Origin: an uncultured Gammaproteobacteria bacterium
Lineage (GTDB): Bacteria > Pseudomonadota > Gammaproteobacteria > Eutrophobiales > Eutrophobiaceae
Length of the DNA: 64,000 nucleotides
Direction of reading: 5' to 3'
Assembly: GCA_938084745.1 (NCBI GenBank)
Contig: CALKEZ010000012.1
Location: 62,001-126,000 of the forward strand
The notes beneath the pieces are model-generated. The model saw nothing but the letters and a program-made list of their open reading frames with translations, searched no databases and had not been told where the DNA came from. This document shows, piece by piece, positions 1 to 9,105 of this stretch. Position numbers and translations under genes: made by a program. How positions within the stretch are numbered: the stretch's first letter is position 1; each line of letters begins with the position of its first letter.

Positions 1-936
1 GGCCTGATCCTTACCGGATGATAATTTGCTTTGCCAACTGGAGGGCAATTGCAATTCATAAAAACCGAACATAGAAAAGGCGAGCAACACGAAGACACCA
101 CTGAAAAGACTCAAGACCCATACGTTTTGTGAAGCTGCTTGCAGGTTGAGGCTAAACAAACCGGCAAGCACGCCAAGCACCGCATAGGTTAACGCCATTG
201 CGATGACATAACTTATCGAGAGCATCACGCCTCGGCTACGGGTAATTCGATCACCCTCGCCAACAATAATACCGGACAAGATCGGAATCATTGGAAAAAC
301 GCAGGGGGTTAGTGACAGCAACAAACCAAAACCAAAAAAAGAAAGCATATTTAAAAACAGGTTTTTATCTTTCAGCGTTTGGGTAATTGCATCCTGTTCA
401 GAGATTAATGCCATTTGTCTGGCGTCAGCACTCGGCGAAGCTGAATCAAACGTTGCAGGCAATTTAATTAGTAAGGTTTTCTTTATCGGTGGATAACAAA
501 CAGAATTTTCCTTACAGCCCTGATAGGCAACATTCAGCCTGAATTCATGTAATGTCTGGTCGTCAAACGAGACCGTTGCCAAGGCGTGATTCTGACCGTA
601 ATAAACCTCGACTTCTCCAAAAGCGGGATCTTCTTTTACTTTGCCCGTCGGAAAATTAAAGTCGCCTATCGTGACAGTCGCGTTATCCGTGCCTGCTGTA
701 AATTTATTCTTATAAAGATAATAGCCCGGTTCTATTTCCCAATACAGGTTCAGTTGGCCGTTAGAGAGCACTTCGGCATCAACCCGAAAGGCAATGTCCG
801 GATCCAGAATGTCATTGTCAGAGGATGATGTTTTAAACGAAAAAAAATCGCTTAACTTGCCAACGGTGTCGCCGGCATGCAAACAAAGAGAAAACAGGAG
901 CGTGATACAAAATAACGCATTACGAATTAAGATCAT
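1..936 (-). CDS. dsbD: Thiol:disulfide interchange protein DsbD, N-terminal part (runs off left edge)
   Basis: First 312 residues of the inner-membrane electron carrier that moves reducing power from cytoplasmic thioredoxin to periplasmic disulfide isomerases and cytochrome c maturation; the rest lies outside the window. Visible parts are a signal peptide (about residues 1-22), the periplasmic alpha domain with its redox pair in YQGCKENSVCYPP, and the first membrane segments with TPCVFPMIP, whose cysteine is one of the two redox cysteines of the membrane domain. The ATG overlaps the cutA stop codon as ATGA, so the two genes are translationally coupled. The cutA-dsbD order is the same as in Escherichia coli. 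Identity is clear; only completeness is unknown. Confidence 0.93.
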   Translation of the reverse strand, partial: MILIRNALFCITLLFSLCLHAGDTVGKLSDFFSFKTSSSDNDILDPDIAFRVDAEVLSNGQLNLYWEIEPGYYLYKNKFTAGTDNATVTIGDFNFPTGKVKEDPAFGEVEVYYGQNHALATVSFDDQTLHEFRLNVAYQGCKENSVCYPPIKKTLLIKLPATFDSASPSADARQMALISEQDAITQTLKDKNLFLNMLSFFGFGLLLSLTPCVFPMIPILSGIIVGEGDRITRSRGVMLSISYVIAMALTYAVLGVLAGLFSLNLQAASQNVWVLSLFSGVFVLLAFSMFGFYELQLPSSWQSKLSSGKDQA

Positions 937-1265
937 GATTTTCCGGTATTTGTACTAATCCAGTCCAGGTACTCGGCAGAGCCAATGTGAATAGGGACAG
1001 CAATAATTTCCGGAAGTTCGTGCGGATGGAGTTTTTTGATACGCTGTTCAAGATCATCATAGGCCGCAACGGTAGTTTTAATAACAAGCATGTATTCATT
1101 CGCTTTATCTACTTTACCGACCCATGAGAAAAAAGACTGAACATCGGAAATAACATTTACACAAGCGGCCAACTTCTCGGTGACCAGATCCTGAGCGATT
1201 TTTTTTGCCGATATTGAGCCCGGACAATTAGTAAGAACCAGTAAATATTCGGGTTTTTTAGCCAT
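933..1265 (-). CDS. cutA: Divalent cation tolerance protein CutA
   Basis: A 110-residue protein of the CutA1 family: small trimeric ferredoxin-like proteins linked to copper and other divalent metal tolerance, with no firmly settled biochemical role. The family pattern is seen in LTNCPGSISAKKIA near the N-terminus, the LAACVNV stretch, the SFFSWVGKV core and HPHELPEIIAVPI near residues 80-92. Length is typical of the family. It is the first gene of a two-gene operon with dsbD (4-nt overlap) and is divergent from fxsA. The ATG start has no strong Shine-Dalgarno sequence. Confidence 0.93.
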   Translation of the reverse strand: MAKKPEYLLVLTNCPGSISAKKIAQDLVTEKLAACVNVISDVQSFFSWVGKVDKANEYMLVIKTTVAAYDDLEQRIKKLHPHELPEIIAVPIHIGSAEYLDWISTNTGKS

Positions 1266-1373
1266 TATGTTCCCTGATACAATTTATATTTGTCCTTGCA
1301 TATTAGTATTCTGCCCATACATCAATAATAATGCCACTCTGGTCAACCAAACCAAGCCTCGGAGCTTCACCTT

Positions 1374-1802
1374 TTGTTTAAATTATTATTTATTCTATTC
1401 CTTACTATTCCATTAATCGAGATCACGATTTTAATCGAGATCGGCAAAGTCGTGGGGGCCGCCTACACCATAGCGCTTGTCATAGGCACGGCAGTACTTG
1501 GCGCAGCCCTGCTACGTCAGCAAGGGATATCAACCCTGATGAAAGTTCAGGCAAGCATCGACCAGGGAAATCTGCCTGCCGCAGAGCTCATAGAAGGCAT
1601 GATGTTACTGGTCGCGGGCGCATTGCTTTTAACACCCGGTTTTTTTACCGATATATTCGGTTTTTTAATCTTAATCCCGACCTTGCGTCATCGCATCGCT
1701 CAAAAATTTCTCATCAGCTTCATACAATCCCGAATCAAGACTCAAGAAACTGATTCAGGCAATATCATTGAAGGTGAACATTGGGAGTCCGACTCAAAAT
1801 AA
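1374..1802 (+). CDS. fxsA: FxsA family inner-membrane protein
   Basis: A 142-residue protein with hydrophobic segments at about residues 1-20, 26-46 and 75-98. It carries the FxsA family pattern: PLIEI near the N-terminus, LRQQG after the second segment, and LLLTPGFFTDIFGFLILIP in the third. In E. coli overproduced FxsA relieves exclusion of phage T7 by the F plasmid; its normal role is unknown. The start is TTG, supported by GGAG at 1361-1364, nine bases upstream, and by the family N-terminus beginning right at this codon. The C-terminal tail is polar. In E. coli fxsA also lies in the cutA-dsbD region, which supports vertical inheritance of this block. Confidence 0.9.
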   Translation: MFKLLFILFLTIPLIEITILIEIGKVVGAAYTIALVIGTAVLGAALLRQQGISTLMKVQASIDQGNLPAAELIEGMMLLVAGALLLTPGFFTDIFGFLILIPTLRHRIAQKFLISFIQSRIKTQETDSGNIIEGEHWESDSK

Positions 1803-1811
1803 AACTTCAAT

Positions 1812-2486
1812 GTGAATACTGAACAACGATCAAACATCATCACTAAACTGGCTGATGTCATTAATGATGATCGCGTCAATCTATTAAAAGAAGTACTTGA
1901 ACATCGCACTCGATACCTGACGGTTGTACTCGACGACATCTATCGCCCCCAAAATGCAAGCGCGATCATACGCACCAGCGAATGTCTCGGCATACAAACC
2001 TTGCATAGCATTCAGGAAAGAAACGAACATAAAATAAACACCGATGTTGTTAAAGGCGCACTGAAATGGATCGAACTCGATTGTTACTCAGGCAGTAGCG
2101 GACGGACAGACTGTATTGAAAAACTTAAACAGCAGGATTACAAGATCGTTGCGATGACACTCAGCGACGGCTGCATGCCACTCGAAGAGTTACCAGTCGA
2201 TGAAAAACTCGCATTATGTTTTGGTTGTGAAGAAACGGGCTTGAGTCATTACATCGAAAATAATGCTGACTATAAAGTGCAGATTCCAATAAGCGGTTTT
2301 ACCCAAAGCTATAACGTTTCGGTTAGCGCTGGCATCGCGCTTTATTATCTAGGCAATAAAATAAAACAGATCCGGCAAGACTGGCAACTAACGAAAGATG
2401 AGAAAGAAAAGTTACTTATCGATTGGCTGAGTAAATCAACCCGTACCGGTGAGGTTTTATTAACGAAGTATCAAAATGAATCTTAA
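1812..2486 (+). CDS. trmH: tRNA (guanosine-2'-O)-methyltransferase TrmH (SpoU family)
   Basis: A 224-residue SPOUT-class methyltransferase, best matched to TrmH, which methylates the ribose of G18 in the tRNA D-loop. SpoU motif 1 is seen in RPQNASAIIRTSE (about residues 45-57), motif 2 in LCFGCEETGLS (about 134-144) and motif 3 in SYNVSVSAGIALYYLG (about 165-180), which together form the trefoil knot that binds S-adenosylmethionine. The start is GTG, 9 bp after the fxsA stop; an overlapping ATG two bases earlier is out of frame. Other SpoU members such as TrmL are shorter, so TrmH is preferred. Confidence 0.88.
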   Translation: MNTEQRSNIITKLADVINDDRVNLLKEVLEHRTRYLTVVLDDIYRPQNASAIIRTSECLGIQTLHSIQERNEHKINTDVVKGALKWIELDCYSGSSGRTDCIEKLKQQDYKIVAMTLSDGCMPLEELPVDEKLALCFGCEETGLSHYIENNADYKVQIPISGFTQSYNVSVSAGIALYYLGNKIKQIRQDWQLTKDEKEKLLIDWLSKSTRTGEVLLTKYQNES

Positions 2487-2492
2487 CTAACG

Positions 2493-3272
2493 TTAAAGTC
2501 CTTTCTCTTTTTTTATTACCTCATAGGCTTTCCTGATTTCATGGGTACGATCAGCCGCTACTTTCATCATTTCTTCCGGTAGTCCTTTTGCAACCAGTTT
2601 ATCGGGATGATGCTGGCTTAGTAAGCGGCGATAGGCTTTCTTAATTTCACTGCTGCTGGCCGATTCTTTTACATCCAGAATTACATAAGCCTGTTTTAAA
2701 GAAGGCGAGCCATCGTTTCTGCCGGCACCTCTGCCCATTCCACCGATCATCGCGCAGAGATGGTCGAACTCATGCCGCGAAATATTAAGTACCTGGCAAA
2801 TCTTTAATAAAACATCTTTCTCTGCCGGATGCATACTGCCATCGGCATAGGCTGCCATGATCTGTACCTCGATAAACATCCTTAACAGATTAGGCCTGAA
2901 ACCTATCTCTTGTTTAAACTGTTTTATGACGTCGTTTAGTGGAAAGCCGTCCTTCTTGCCTTCATTGAACAAGCCGATAGCGGCTTTACGTTGTGCAACG
3001 TCCATATCCATTTGTTGCATAACCTGTTTGGCAAGCGCGATTTCATCATTAGTTACTTGTCCATCGGCTTTGCATACATGTCCCATAACCGAGAAGGTCG
3101 CGGTATAGAACATGGTTTGCGTTCGTTCTTGTTGACCGAAGCCACTCTGCTTTTCTGTTTGTGATAAACCTTTATCGAAATTATGGCCCATCACAGCGCC
3201 TAACAATGCGCCTAGAGGTCCACCGATCATCATGCCAAAGGCGCCACCCAGTATTTTACCCCACCAATTCAT
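2493..3272 (-). CDS. djlA: Co-chaperone DjlA (membrane-anchored J-domain protein)
   Basis: A 259-residue protein with the DjlA architecture. It has an N-terminal glycine-rich membrane segment (about residues 5-30, starting MNWWGKILGG), a TerB-like helical domain (about 50-165), and a C-terminal J domain (about 190-255) with the HPD motif in QHHPDK that stimulates DnaK ATPase. The J domain keeps DVKESASSSEIKKAYRRL, the typical helix I-II sequence. It is convergent with trmH, six bases apart. In E. coli DjlA works with DnaK and influences the Rcs envelope stress system; the same role is inferred here from architecture alone. Confidence 0.92.
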   Translation of the reverse strand: MNWWGKILGGAFGMMIGGPLGALLGAVMGHNFDKGLSQTEKQSGFGQQERTQTMFYTATFSVMGHVCKADGQVTNDEIALAKQVMQQMDMDVAQRKAAIGLFNEGKKDGFPLNDVIKQFKQEIGFRPNLLRMFIEVQIMAAYADGSMHPAEKDVLLKICQVLNISRHEFDHLCAMIGGMGRGAGRNDGSPSLKQAYVILDVKESASSSEIKKAYRRLLSQHHPDKLVAKGLPEEMMKVAADRTHEIRKAYEVIKKEKGL

Positions 3273-3403
3273 TTGATAAATTTCACCAATCTGTAATATA
3301 AGTAATATATGTTAACCTGAATCAGCACTATTCGTTATAATTCTGCTTTTATTCATGATTAACAGTAATAAGCTATTCTCACTCTATCTTAACGGTAATC
3401 AAC

Positions 3404-4237
3404 ATGGCGTCAAAAAATATTAAAAACAAACCCTCGCGTTCAGCCTCAGCAACGATGGCAGAGCTGGCAGACAAACATATCTGTTATGAGCAATCAGTAC
3501 AATGTGTTGAATCAGAGATTGATTTTGTTGATGCGACTTTCAAAAAGTTACGTAAACGCCAGGCAAAGACATTGAGAGAAGACTTCTGCGGTACAACCAA
3601 CACTTCTTGTGAATGGGTCAAACGGCGTAAAACAAATTCGGCCATATGCGTTGATCTTGACGAAGACGTTCTGCAGTGGGGAAGAGAAAATAAAATTGCC
3701 CAACTGACAGATGATCAGAAAAAACGTATTACTGTTATTAATGATAATGTGCTGACCATACAAACCGAGCCAGTTGAAATTGTTTTAGCCATGAATTTCA
3801 GCTATTGGTTATTAAAAGAACGTAAACTAACCATTCAATATTTCAAAAACATCTACAACGCATTAGTCAAAGACGGCATATTTTTCCTGGATGCGTATGG
3901 CGGTTACGAAGCCTTTCAGGAATTGAAAGAGAAAACCAAACAGAAAAATTTTACTTATATCTGGGATCAAAGTCGCTATAACCCGATAAACGGTATCGCC
4001 AGGAATCATATCCACTTCAAGTTTAAAGATGGCTCGAAGATGATGAAGGCTTTTACTTATGAATGGCGCGTCTGGACTCTGCCGGAAATCACAGAGATGC
4101 TTGGCGAGGCCGGTTTTAAAGCAACGGTTTACTGGGAACAGGCTGATGAGGAAGGTGAAGGGAATGGTGTATTTATTCCTCAAACCGAGGGTGATGCTGA
4201 TGCGGGCTGGATTGCTTATATCGTTGCTGAAAAATAG
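3404..4237 (+). CDS. Class I SAM-dependent methyltransferase, substrate unknown
   Basis: A 277-residue soluble protein with a Rossmann-type methyltransferase fold. Motif I is atypical (LREDFCGTTNTSCEW around residues 57-71), followed by an acidic SAM-ribose binding loop ICVDLDEDVLQWG (about 81-93). Motif IV-like ALVKDGIFFLDAYGGYE lies near 150-166. No substrate-specific motif was recognised. It stands alone, divergent from djlA and convergent with the parA-like gene, so context does not help. The ATG start is chosen because upstream codons are closed and the N-terminus is basic and plausible. Confidence 0.8.
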   Translation: MASKNIKNKPSRSASATMAELADKHICYEQSVQCVESEIDFVDATFKKLRKRQAKTLREDFCGTTNTSCEWVKRRKTNSAICVDLDEDVLQWGRENKIAQLTDDQKKRITVINDNVLTIQTEPVEIVLAMNFSYWLLKERKLTIQYFKNIYNALVKDGIFFLDAYGGYEAFQELKEKTKQKNFTYIWDQSRYNPINGIARNHIHFKFKDGSKMMKAFTYEWRVWTLPEITEMLGEAGFKATVYWEQADEEGEGNGVFIPQTEGDADAGWIAYIVAEK

Positions 4238-4401
4238 CGAGTATAAAATATATTTTTCACACAATTATCAGGCACCAGAAAACCACGCTGCTTTTGTCCT
4301 TCTGTAACAGACCATAGTGAAATAAAGAACGACTATTTCGATACCGTCGGTTAATCATATTTAATCAAGTTATCCGGAAAAACCTTGTATATAAAAGAAT
4401 A

Positions 4402-5160
4402 TTAATCCGGTTTCTTCAATGCTCTGTCTTTACGTAACCTGCCCATAATCTCCACCAGCAGATAGCAATATGCTCTTGATGGTTTCGAAGCATTGGCAAA
4501 AACCGGCAACGGCGCTCGCATAATCCCCATTCGTTCTACTTCGGAAGCGTTAGGAATATAGGTATTAAGAAAATCAGGAAATTTTTCAGGAAGACTTTTT
4601 GTTATGTCCTGATGAAGTTTTCGCCGACTATCGACCATGGAAAAAAAAGGCATTAATTGCATATGCGTCAATTCTTTAGTTTGAAGATAATTCGTCAATT
4701 GTTCCAATGTGCGTAAAGACAAGGTTGTCGGAATAACAGGTATAATCATGGCATTACATGCTCTGAAAATATTTTCCGAGACATAAGTTATGTTTGGTGC
4801 ACAATCCAGTAAAATGAGATCATAAGCTTCTCGTAATGGTTCCAGTGCCCGCTTAAGTATCTTTTTGTTTTCAAGCTGGTGATCCATTTTTCGATAAGAA
4901 AAATCGGCCGGTAAAATATCCAAATTGTCATAATCACTCGCCCTGATTGCCTTGAATATTCCGGCATCACTGTGCAGCAATTTCTGGCCACCTCCTTTTA
5001 CTTTTGGTTTAACACGAAAATAAAAGCTGCTGGCAGCCTGAGGATCCAGATCCCATAACAAAACTCGTTGTCCTGACAGAGCCGCCAGGTACGACAGATT
5101 TACAGCCGTTGCTGTTTTTCCAACACCACCCTTGATATGATAAATAGCAACAGTATTCAC
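4402..5160 (-). CDS. ParA/MinD-family partition-like ATPase, coupled to the CHAD protein
   Basis: A 252-residue ParA-family ATPase. The deviant Walker A box KGGVGKTAT sits at residues 10-18, with the signature lysine just before GG, followed by a Walker A' region VLLWDLDPQA (about 34-43) and Walker B LILLDCAPN (about 115-123). There is no helix-turn-helix, so it belongs to the short cargo-positioning or Soj-like class and not to plasmid ParA with an HTH. The start is GTG and overlaps the stop of the upstream CHAD gene (GTGA), so the two are translationally coupled. No parB and no partition site is visible nearby. The setting among sixA, ppx and ppk suggests the cargo is polyphosphate granules (inference). 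Confidence 0.88.
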   Translation of the reverse strand: MNTVAIYHIKGGVGKTATAVNLSYLAALSGQRVLLWDLDPQAASSFYFRVKPKVKGGGQKLLHSDAGIFKAIRASDYDNLDILPADFSYRKMDHQLENKKILKRALEPLREAYDLILLDCAPNITYVSENIFRACNAMIIPVIPTTLSLRTLEQLTNYLQTKELTHMQLMPFFSMVDSRRKLHQDITKSLPEKFPDFLNTYIPNASEVERMGIMRAPLPVFANASKPSRAYCYLLVEIMGRLRKDRALKKPD

Positions 5161-6812
5161 TTTGTTAAGCCGACCGTTTTATTTCTTTTTAATTCTTTTT
5201 TTTTCTTTGGGTCCTTTCTATCTCTGGAAATATCTCGCCTACACAACCTGCGGAATTCTTTTTCCACCTGAGCCGTTGCAAAAAAAGAAAATCGTTGTGC
5301 AAATTCGGCTCGTGCGAGTTTCTTTTTGATAAGCATGTTTTTAATCAGTGCCCTTATCGCAATAAAAACTTCTTTCCGTGTTTCACCTTCTTCACTCATT
5401 ACCTGACTGAAATCTCTAAGCTTTGTTGCCTGGACATACAGATCCTGAAAATCGCCCAGGTTTTCCTGCAAGATCTTTAACGAATTAATGATTTTTTTTA
5501 TCTCTTTTTTGGAATAAAGACTCGCGAATGCCTCCAAAAGATAACGAAGCTTCTTACAAGTTTTACGTAGCTCATGAAGGTCTTCAGCGGGCGAGTCCGG
5601 TGTAATCGATTTACCTTCACGAATAAGCCGACGGTACGTCTTCCAAATACGTTTATCTGCAACTTCGCCTATTGGTTTTGTGCTCAACCCTGCTCTGGGT
5701 CTTATCGGTAATGGCTTTTCCAGGTAGGCTCGCCACTTTGTTCTGAAGTTTGCAAATCGTCTGGAATTAAAATGCTTGATCAAAACAGCCTGTTCTGCTT
5801 TGTGGTGCGTACATAAAAATTCATAAAACGGAGCCAAGTTCGCACGTAGCTCGGGAACTAAGCTATCACGGTTTACAGGGAAATTTATCATAAAGACATC
5901 CAGGTCACGTAACGGCGTCGTTATTTCGCCTACCCAGGCCAGTTCTTTTGAAAAGCGATGACAGATACTTTTCGGAAAAGCATTTTTCATTCTGCTTAAT
6001 AAAGCGCGCGAACGCCTGATTGCGACACGAAGATCATGTAAAAATTCTGTATCCGTATTTGCAATAGTGCCTTCGATATTTTTTTCAAGCTGATTGAGCT
6101 GTGCGAGGAGGATTTCACGACACGCCCTGTCTACTCGCCACTCACTAAGCAAGTGAACTTGAATTTTGGAAGAATAATCACCCGGGGTTCGCCCGGTAAC
6201 TATTACAGCATTTTTGAATATGTCATCCTGGGTGCGCCTCACACCCTTTAATTTTCCAAGAGACTTTGATGCCTTATTGAATACTTTTTCATAGCCAAGC
6301 AATGCTTCGAGGCGCAAACGACAACCTAAATCAATTGATCTATTATGCCCACGCGGTCGAGCATAATTGTGCTCAAGAATTAGCCGGCACCGGGTCTTAT
6401 TTTCCTTATCCAGAATTGCCAGTTTAATCTGCCTTGAATGGACACTGGCCACAGGAAGGAGGGAACGAAAGCCCAATTGTTTATTGATACAATCATACAT
6501 TTGACCAGTGGGTAAATCGGCCGCTGTTTTTGGTAACCGGTCAAGATATAAAACAGCCGGTGATCGTTTTGAACTTCCGCCAGATACCCAGCGTAATAGA
6601 ATCTTCTTGCCGTCAACACCAGAACGACTCTCAGCGAGCAACTGCACACCAGCGCTATAAAACAACCAGTCAAAACTATCCAGGAATGTTATATCAACAA
6701 GCTCTTCATGACTGCTGAGAATTTTGGCATTAGTAGCAATAGCGATTCGTTCCGCCCAATTAGTGAGCTGATCTGCAGAATCGAGCGCATATATTACCGC
6801 TTCTTGAGTCAC
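5157..6812 (-). CDS. CYTH-like/CHAD-domain protein, probable polyphosphate-binding protein
   Basis: A 551-residue protein. Residues 1-200 look like a diverged CYTH (triphosphate tunnel) domain with ILLRWVSGG and RLRLEALLGYE. Residues 215-515 form a CHAD domain with its two helical repeats, each marked by the conserved histidine: LHDLRVAIRRSRALL (His259) and LHELRKTCKKLRYLLEAF (His413). The last 30 residues are very rich in Lys and Arg. CHAD domains are known to bind polyphosphate and to locate to polyphosphate granules, so the gene fits its neighbours sixA, ppx and ppk. The start is GTG, without a clear Shine-Dalgarno sequence. Its stop overlaps the GTG of the ParA-like gene by 4 nt. Enzymatic activity of the N-terminal domain is doubtful because the usual ExExK signature is not obvious. 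Confidence 0.85.
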   Translation of the reverse strand: MTQEAVIYALDSADQLTNWAERIAIATNAKILSSHEELVDITFLDSFDWLFYSAGVQLLAESRSGVDGKKILLRWVSGGSSKRSPAVLYLDRLPKTAADLPTGQMYDCINKQLGFRSLLPVASVHSRQIKLAILDKENKTRCRLILEHNYARPRGHNRSIDLGCRLRLEALLGYEKVFNKASKSLGKLKGVRRTQDDIFKNAVIVTGRTPGDYSSKIQVHLLSEWRVDRACREILLAQLNQLEKNIEGTIANTDTEFLHDLRVAIRRSRALLSRMKNAFPKSICHRFSKELAWVGEITTPLRDLDVFMINFPVNRDSLVPELRANLAPFYEFLCTHHKAEQAVLIKHFNSRRFANFRTKWRAYLEKPLPIRPRAGLSTKPIGEVADKRIWKTYRRLIREGKSITPDSPAEDLHELRKTCKKLRYLLEAFASLYSKKEIKKIINSLKILQENLGDFQDLYVQATKLRDFSQVMSEEGETRKEVFIAIRALIKNMLIKKKLARAEFAQRFSFFATAQVEKEFRRLCRRDISRDRKDPKKKKELKRNKTVGLTK

Positions 6813-6987
6813 TGGTTCAGTTTGGTATAAATATTTTTAGGGACTGTTATAGATTAAGTTATAAATCGCATCCTTTTATTTAACGTTATATAACGATACA
6901 GGTATATTCATCAGGCAAATCTAACATATTTTGACCCTGAATTATTAGTCATGGGCTTTATTATTAAGCTGATTTTATATATTGACT

Positions 6988-7488
6988 CTAATTCAGCTCT
7001 TTTGGCTTGATCAGTGCGATCAATTCTCCCTTATCAATCTCCGGATCAAAATCATTTTTAGAAAATTCAATTATTGCTAAATTTGCTGTCGTCATGCTGA
7101 CCTTCTGTACCTTTGTATTAATCAGATAATTCACTAATTGTTCCATACCTGGATTATGTGCAACCAGCATCAGACTCTTACAGTCATTTTTATATAATTG
7201 TATGCATTCCAGCAAAGTATCAAGGCCGGCGAGATACAAATCCTTGTCATATAAAACAACTCCCGGGGCAAGTTTTAATTTTGCTGTCACCAGTTCTGTT
7301 GTCTGCTTTGCCCTTACAGCCGATGATGAAACTATTTTTTCAGGAATACGGTCATTGTCCAGCATCCAACGTCCAATCCGTTTTGCATTTTTATGACCGC
7401 GCTGATTGATAGGACGATCGAAATCAGAGATACCATGACCTGACCAATCAGACTTGGCATGACGCATAATGTATAAATGAAAACCCAT
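6988..7488 (-). CDS. sixA: Phosphohistidine phosphatase SixA
   Basis: A 166-residue histidine phosphatase of the SixA family. The RHG active-site motif is in LYIMRHAKSDW (catalytic His10), followed by FDRPINQRGHKNAKRIG (about residues 24-40) and the second histidine in LMLVAHNPGME (about 126-136). In E. coli SixA dephosphorylates phosphohistidine on the nitrogen phosphotransferase protein NPr. Here it lies upstream of the CHAD-ParA pair on the same strand, 175 bp away, and divergent from ppx. SixA genes often sit beside CHAD and polyphosphate genes, which hints at a role in phosphate metabolism (inference). Confidence 0.92.
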   Translation of the reverse strand: MGFHLYIMRHAKSDWSGHGISDFDRPINQRGHKNAKRIGRWMLDNDRIPEKIVSSSAVRAKQTTELVTAKLKLAPGVVLYDKDLYLAGLDTLLECIQLYKNDCKSLMLVAHNPGMEQLVNYLINTKVQKVSMTTANLAIIEFSKNDFDPEIDKGELIALIKPKELN

Positions 7489-7606
7489 AAATAATTTTCT
7501 CGATTAATAATATGTTAATTATGCTACATTTTACTTTAAACTAACTCGATCATTAAGCAGCCAGATTAATAATGGCGCATATAATTAAAATAGCTGATTA
7601 TTACTC

Positions 7607-9100
7607 TTGCAAAACGATAACGAAACTTACGCTGCTGTTGATTTAGGATCAAACAGTTTTCATATGGTTGTTGCCACTGTAGTTGACGGCCGCGCACTGA
7701 TAGTTGACCGTATAAAAGAAATGGTTCGACTGGCGGGTGGTCTTGACGACAAAAGATGTTTAACCAATGAAGCCATGAATACTGCCATCCAGTGCCTGGA
7801 AAAATTTGGGCAACGCATTAAAACCATACCCTCATCAAATATTCGTGCTGTCGGTACAAACACGCTGCGACAAGCCAGAAACAGCGCAGAGTTTCTCTCC
7901 AAAGCAAATACCGCATTGGGTCATGAAATTGAAATAATCTCTGGCCGTGAAGAAGCACGTCTGGTCTATCTTGGCGTCGCAAATACTGTTTTTAATGATA
8001 AGGATAAACGCCTGGTTGTTGACATTGGCGGTGGCAGCACAGAACTCATCATAGGCAAGGGGTTTAATGCAGATATCACGGAAAGTTTATTCATGGGCTG
8101 CGTTAACGTCAGCCAACGTTTCTTTAAAGATGGCGAAATCACATCCAAACGTTTTCGCAATGCGCATATTGCCGCATTACAGGAACTGGAAAATGTACAA
8201 GCGATCTATCGTATTTACGGTTGGGATACCGCCATAGGCAGCTCTGGGACAATCCGGGCCATTCTTGATGTCGTTATTGCTAACGGTTGGAGTGACCGTG
8301 TTATAACCGCTGAGTCTTTAACTGAATTAAAGAAACTGCTTATTTCTTTTGGAAGTATCACGAAAATTAATTTTCCGACGCTTACCGAAAACCGCCTACC
8401 GGTTTTTGTAGGCGGTGTTGTTGTATTATCCGCCGTATTTGAAGCGCTGGAAATTAAATCAATGGAGTACTCTGAAGGCGCACTGCGTGAAGGTTTATTA
8501 TATGACCAGATCGGCCGACAGCATGATCTGGATGTGCGTGACAAAACTGTTAACCGCTTAATGGATCGTTATAGTGTTGACATTGCTCATGCTGAACGCA
8601 TTGAAAAAACAACCCGCCAAATCTTTAAAAAACTGAAAGCTGCCTGGAAACTCGACAAAAGAGAAGACTTGAAAATGATCCGCTGGGCTGCGCGCTTACA
8701 TGAGATCGGTCTAGCGATTGCACACAACCAGTATCACAAACATGCGGCTTATCTCCTGAGCTACTCTGATATGCCCGGGTTTTCTCGCCAGGAACAAACG
8801 CTATTGAGCATACTGGTCAGATTACATCGCCGGAAAATCAGTCTGGTTCTTTTTGATCAAGTAACTGATGACATTAAAAACAAACTTATAAAGTTAATCA
8901 TTATCTTGCGTCTGGCAATAGTATTAAACCGAAGTCGAAACGTAATCAACATCCCTGATATCGACATCAAGATAAAAGACAAGATTATAGAAATCTATTT
9001 TCAAAAAAAATGGTTGGCCGATCACCCGCTCACTGAAGCTGATCTGCAAACAGAAGCGAACTATCTTTTGGTTACTGGTTACAAGCTCGTTTACAGTTAG
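7607..9100 (+). CDS. ppx: Exopolyphosphatase (Ppx/GppA family)
   Basis: A 497-residue protein of the ASKHA (actin-like) phosphatase superfamily that releases orthophosphate from polyphosphate or hydrolyses pppGpp. The first phosphate loop is YAAVDLGSNSFHMVVA (residues 7-22), the second is VVDIGGGSTELIIG (about 141-154), with SEGALREGLLYD near 290 and a C-terminal HD-like helical domain. Position opposite ppk favours Ppx over GppA. The start is TTG; no upstream in-frame ATG exists and the family N-terminus begins here. The stop is only five bases from the ppk stop, so the two genes are tail to tail. Confidence 0.93.
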   Translation: MQNDNETYAAVDLGSNSFHMVVATVVDGRALIVDRIKEMVRLAGGLDDKRCLTNEAMNTAIQCLEKFGQRIKTIPSSNIRAVGTNTLRQARNSAEFLSKANTALGHEIEIISGREEARLVYLGVANTVFNDKDKRLVVDIGGGSTELIIGKGFNADITESLFMGCVNVSQRFFKDGEITSKRFRNAHIAALQELENVQAIYRIYGWDTAIGSSGTIRAILDVVIANGWSDRVITAESLTELKKLLISFGSITKINFPTLTENRLPVFVGGVVVLSAVFEALEIKSMEYSEGALREGLLYDQIGRQHDLDVRDKTVNRLMDRYSVDIAHAERIEKTTRQIFKKLKAAWKLDKREDLKMIRWAARLHEIGLAIAHNQYHKHAAYLLSYSDMPGFSRQEQTLLSILVRLHRRKISLVLFDQVTDDIKNKLIKLIIILRLAIVLNRSRNVINIPDIDIKIKDKIIEIYFQKKWLADHPLTEADLQTEANYLLVTGYKLVYS

Positions 9101-9105
9101 GCTTA

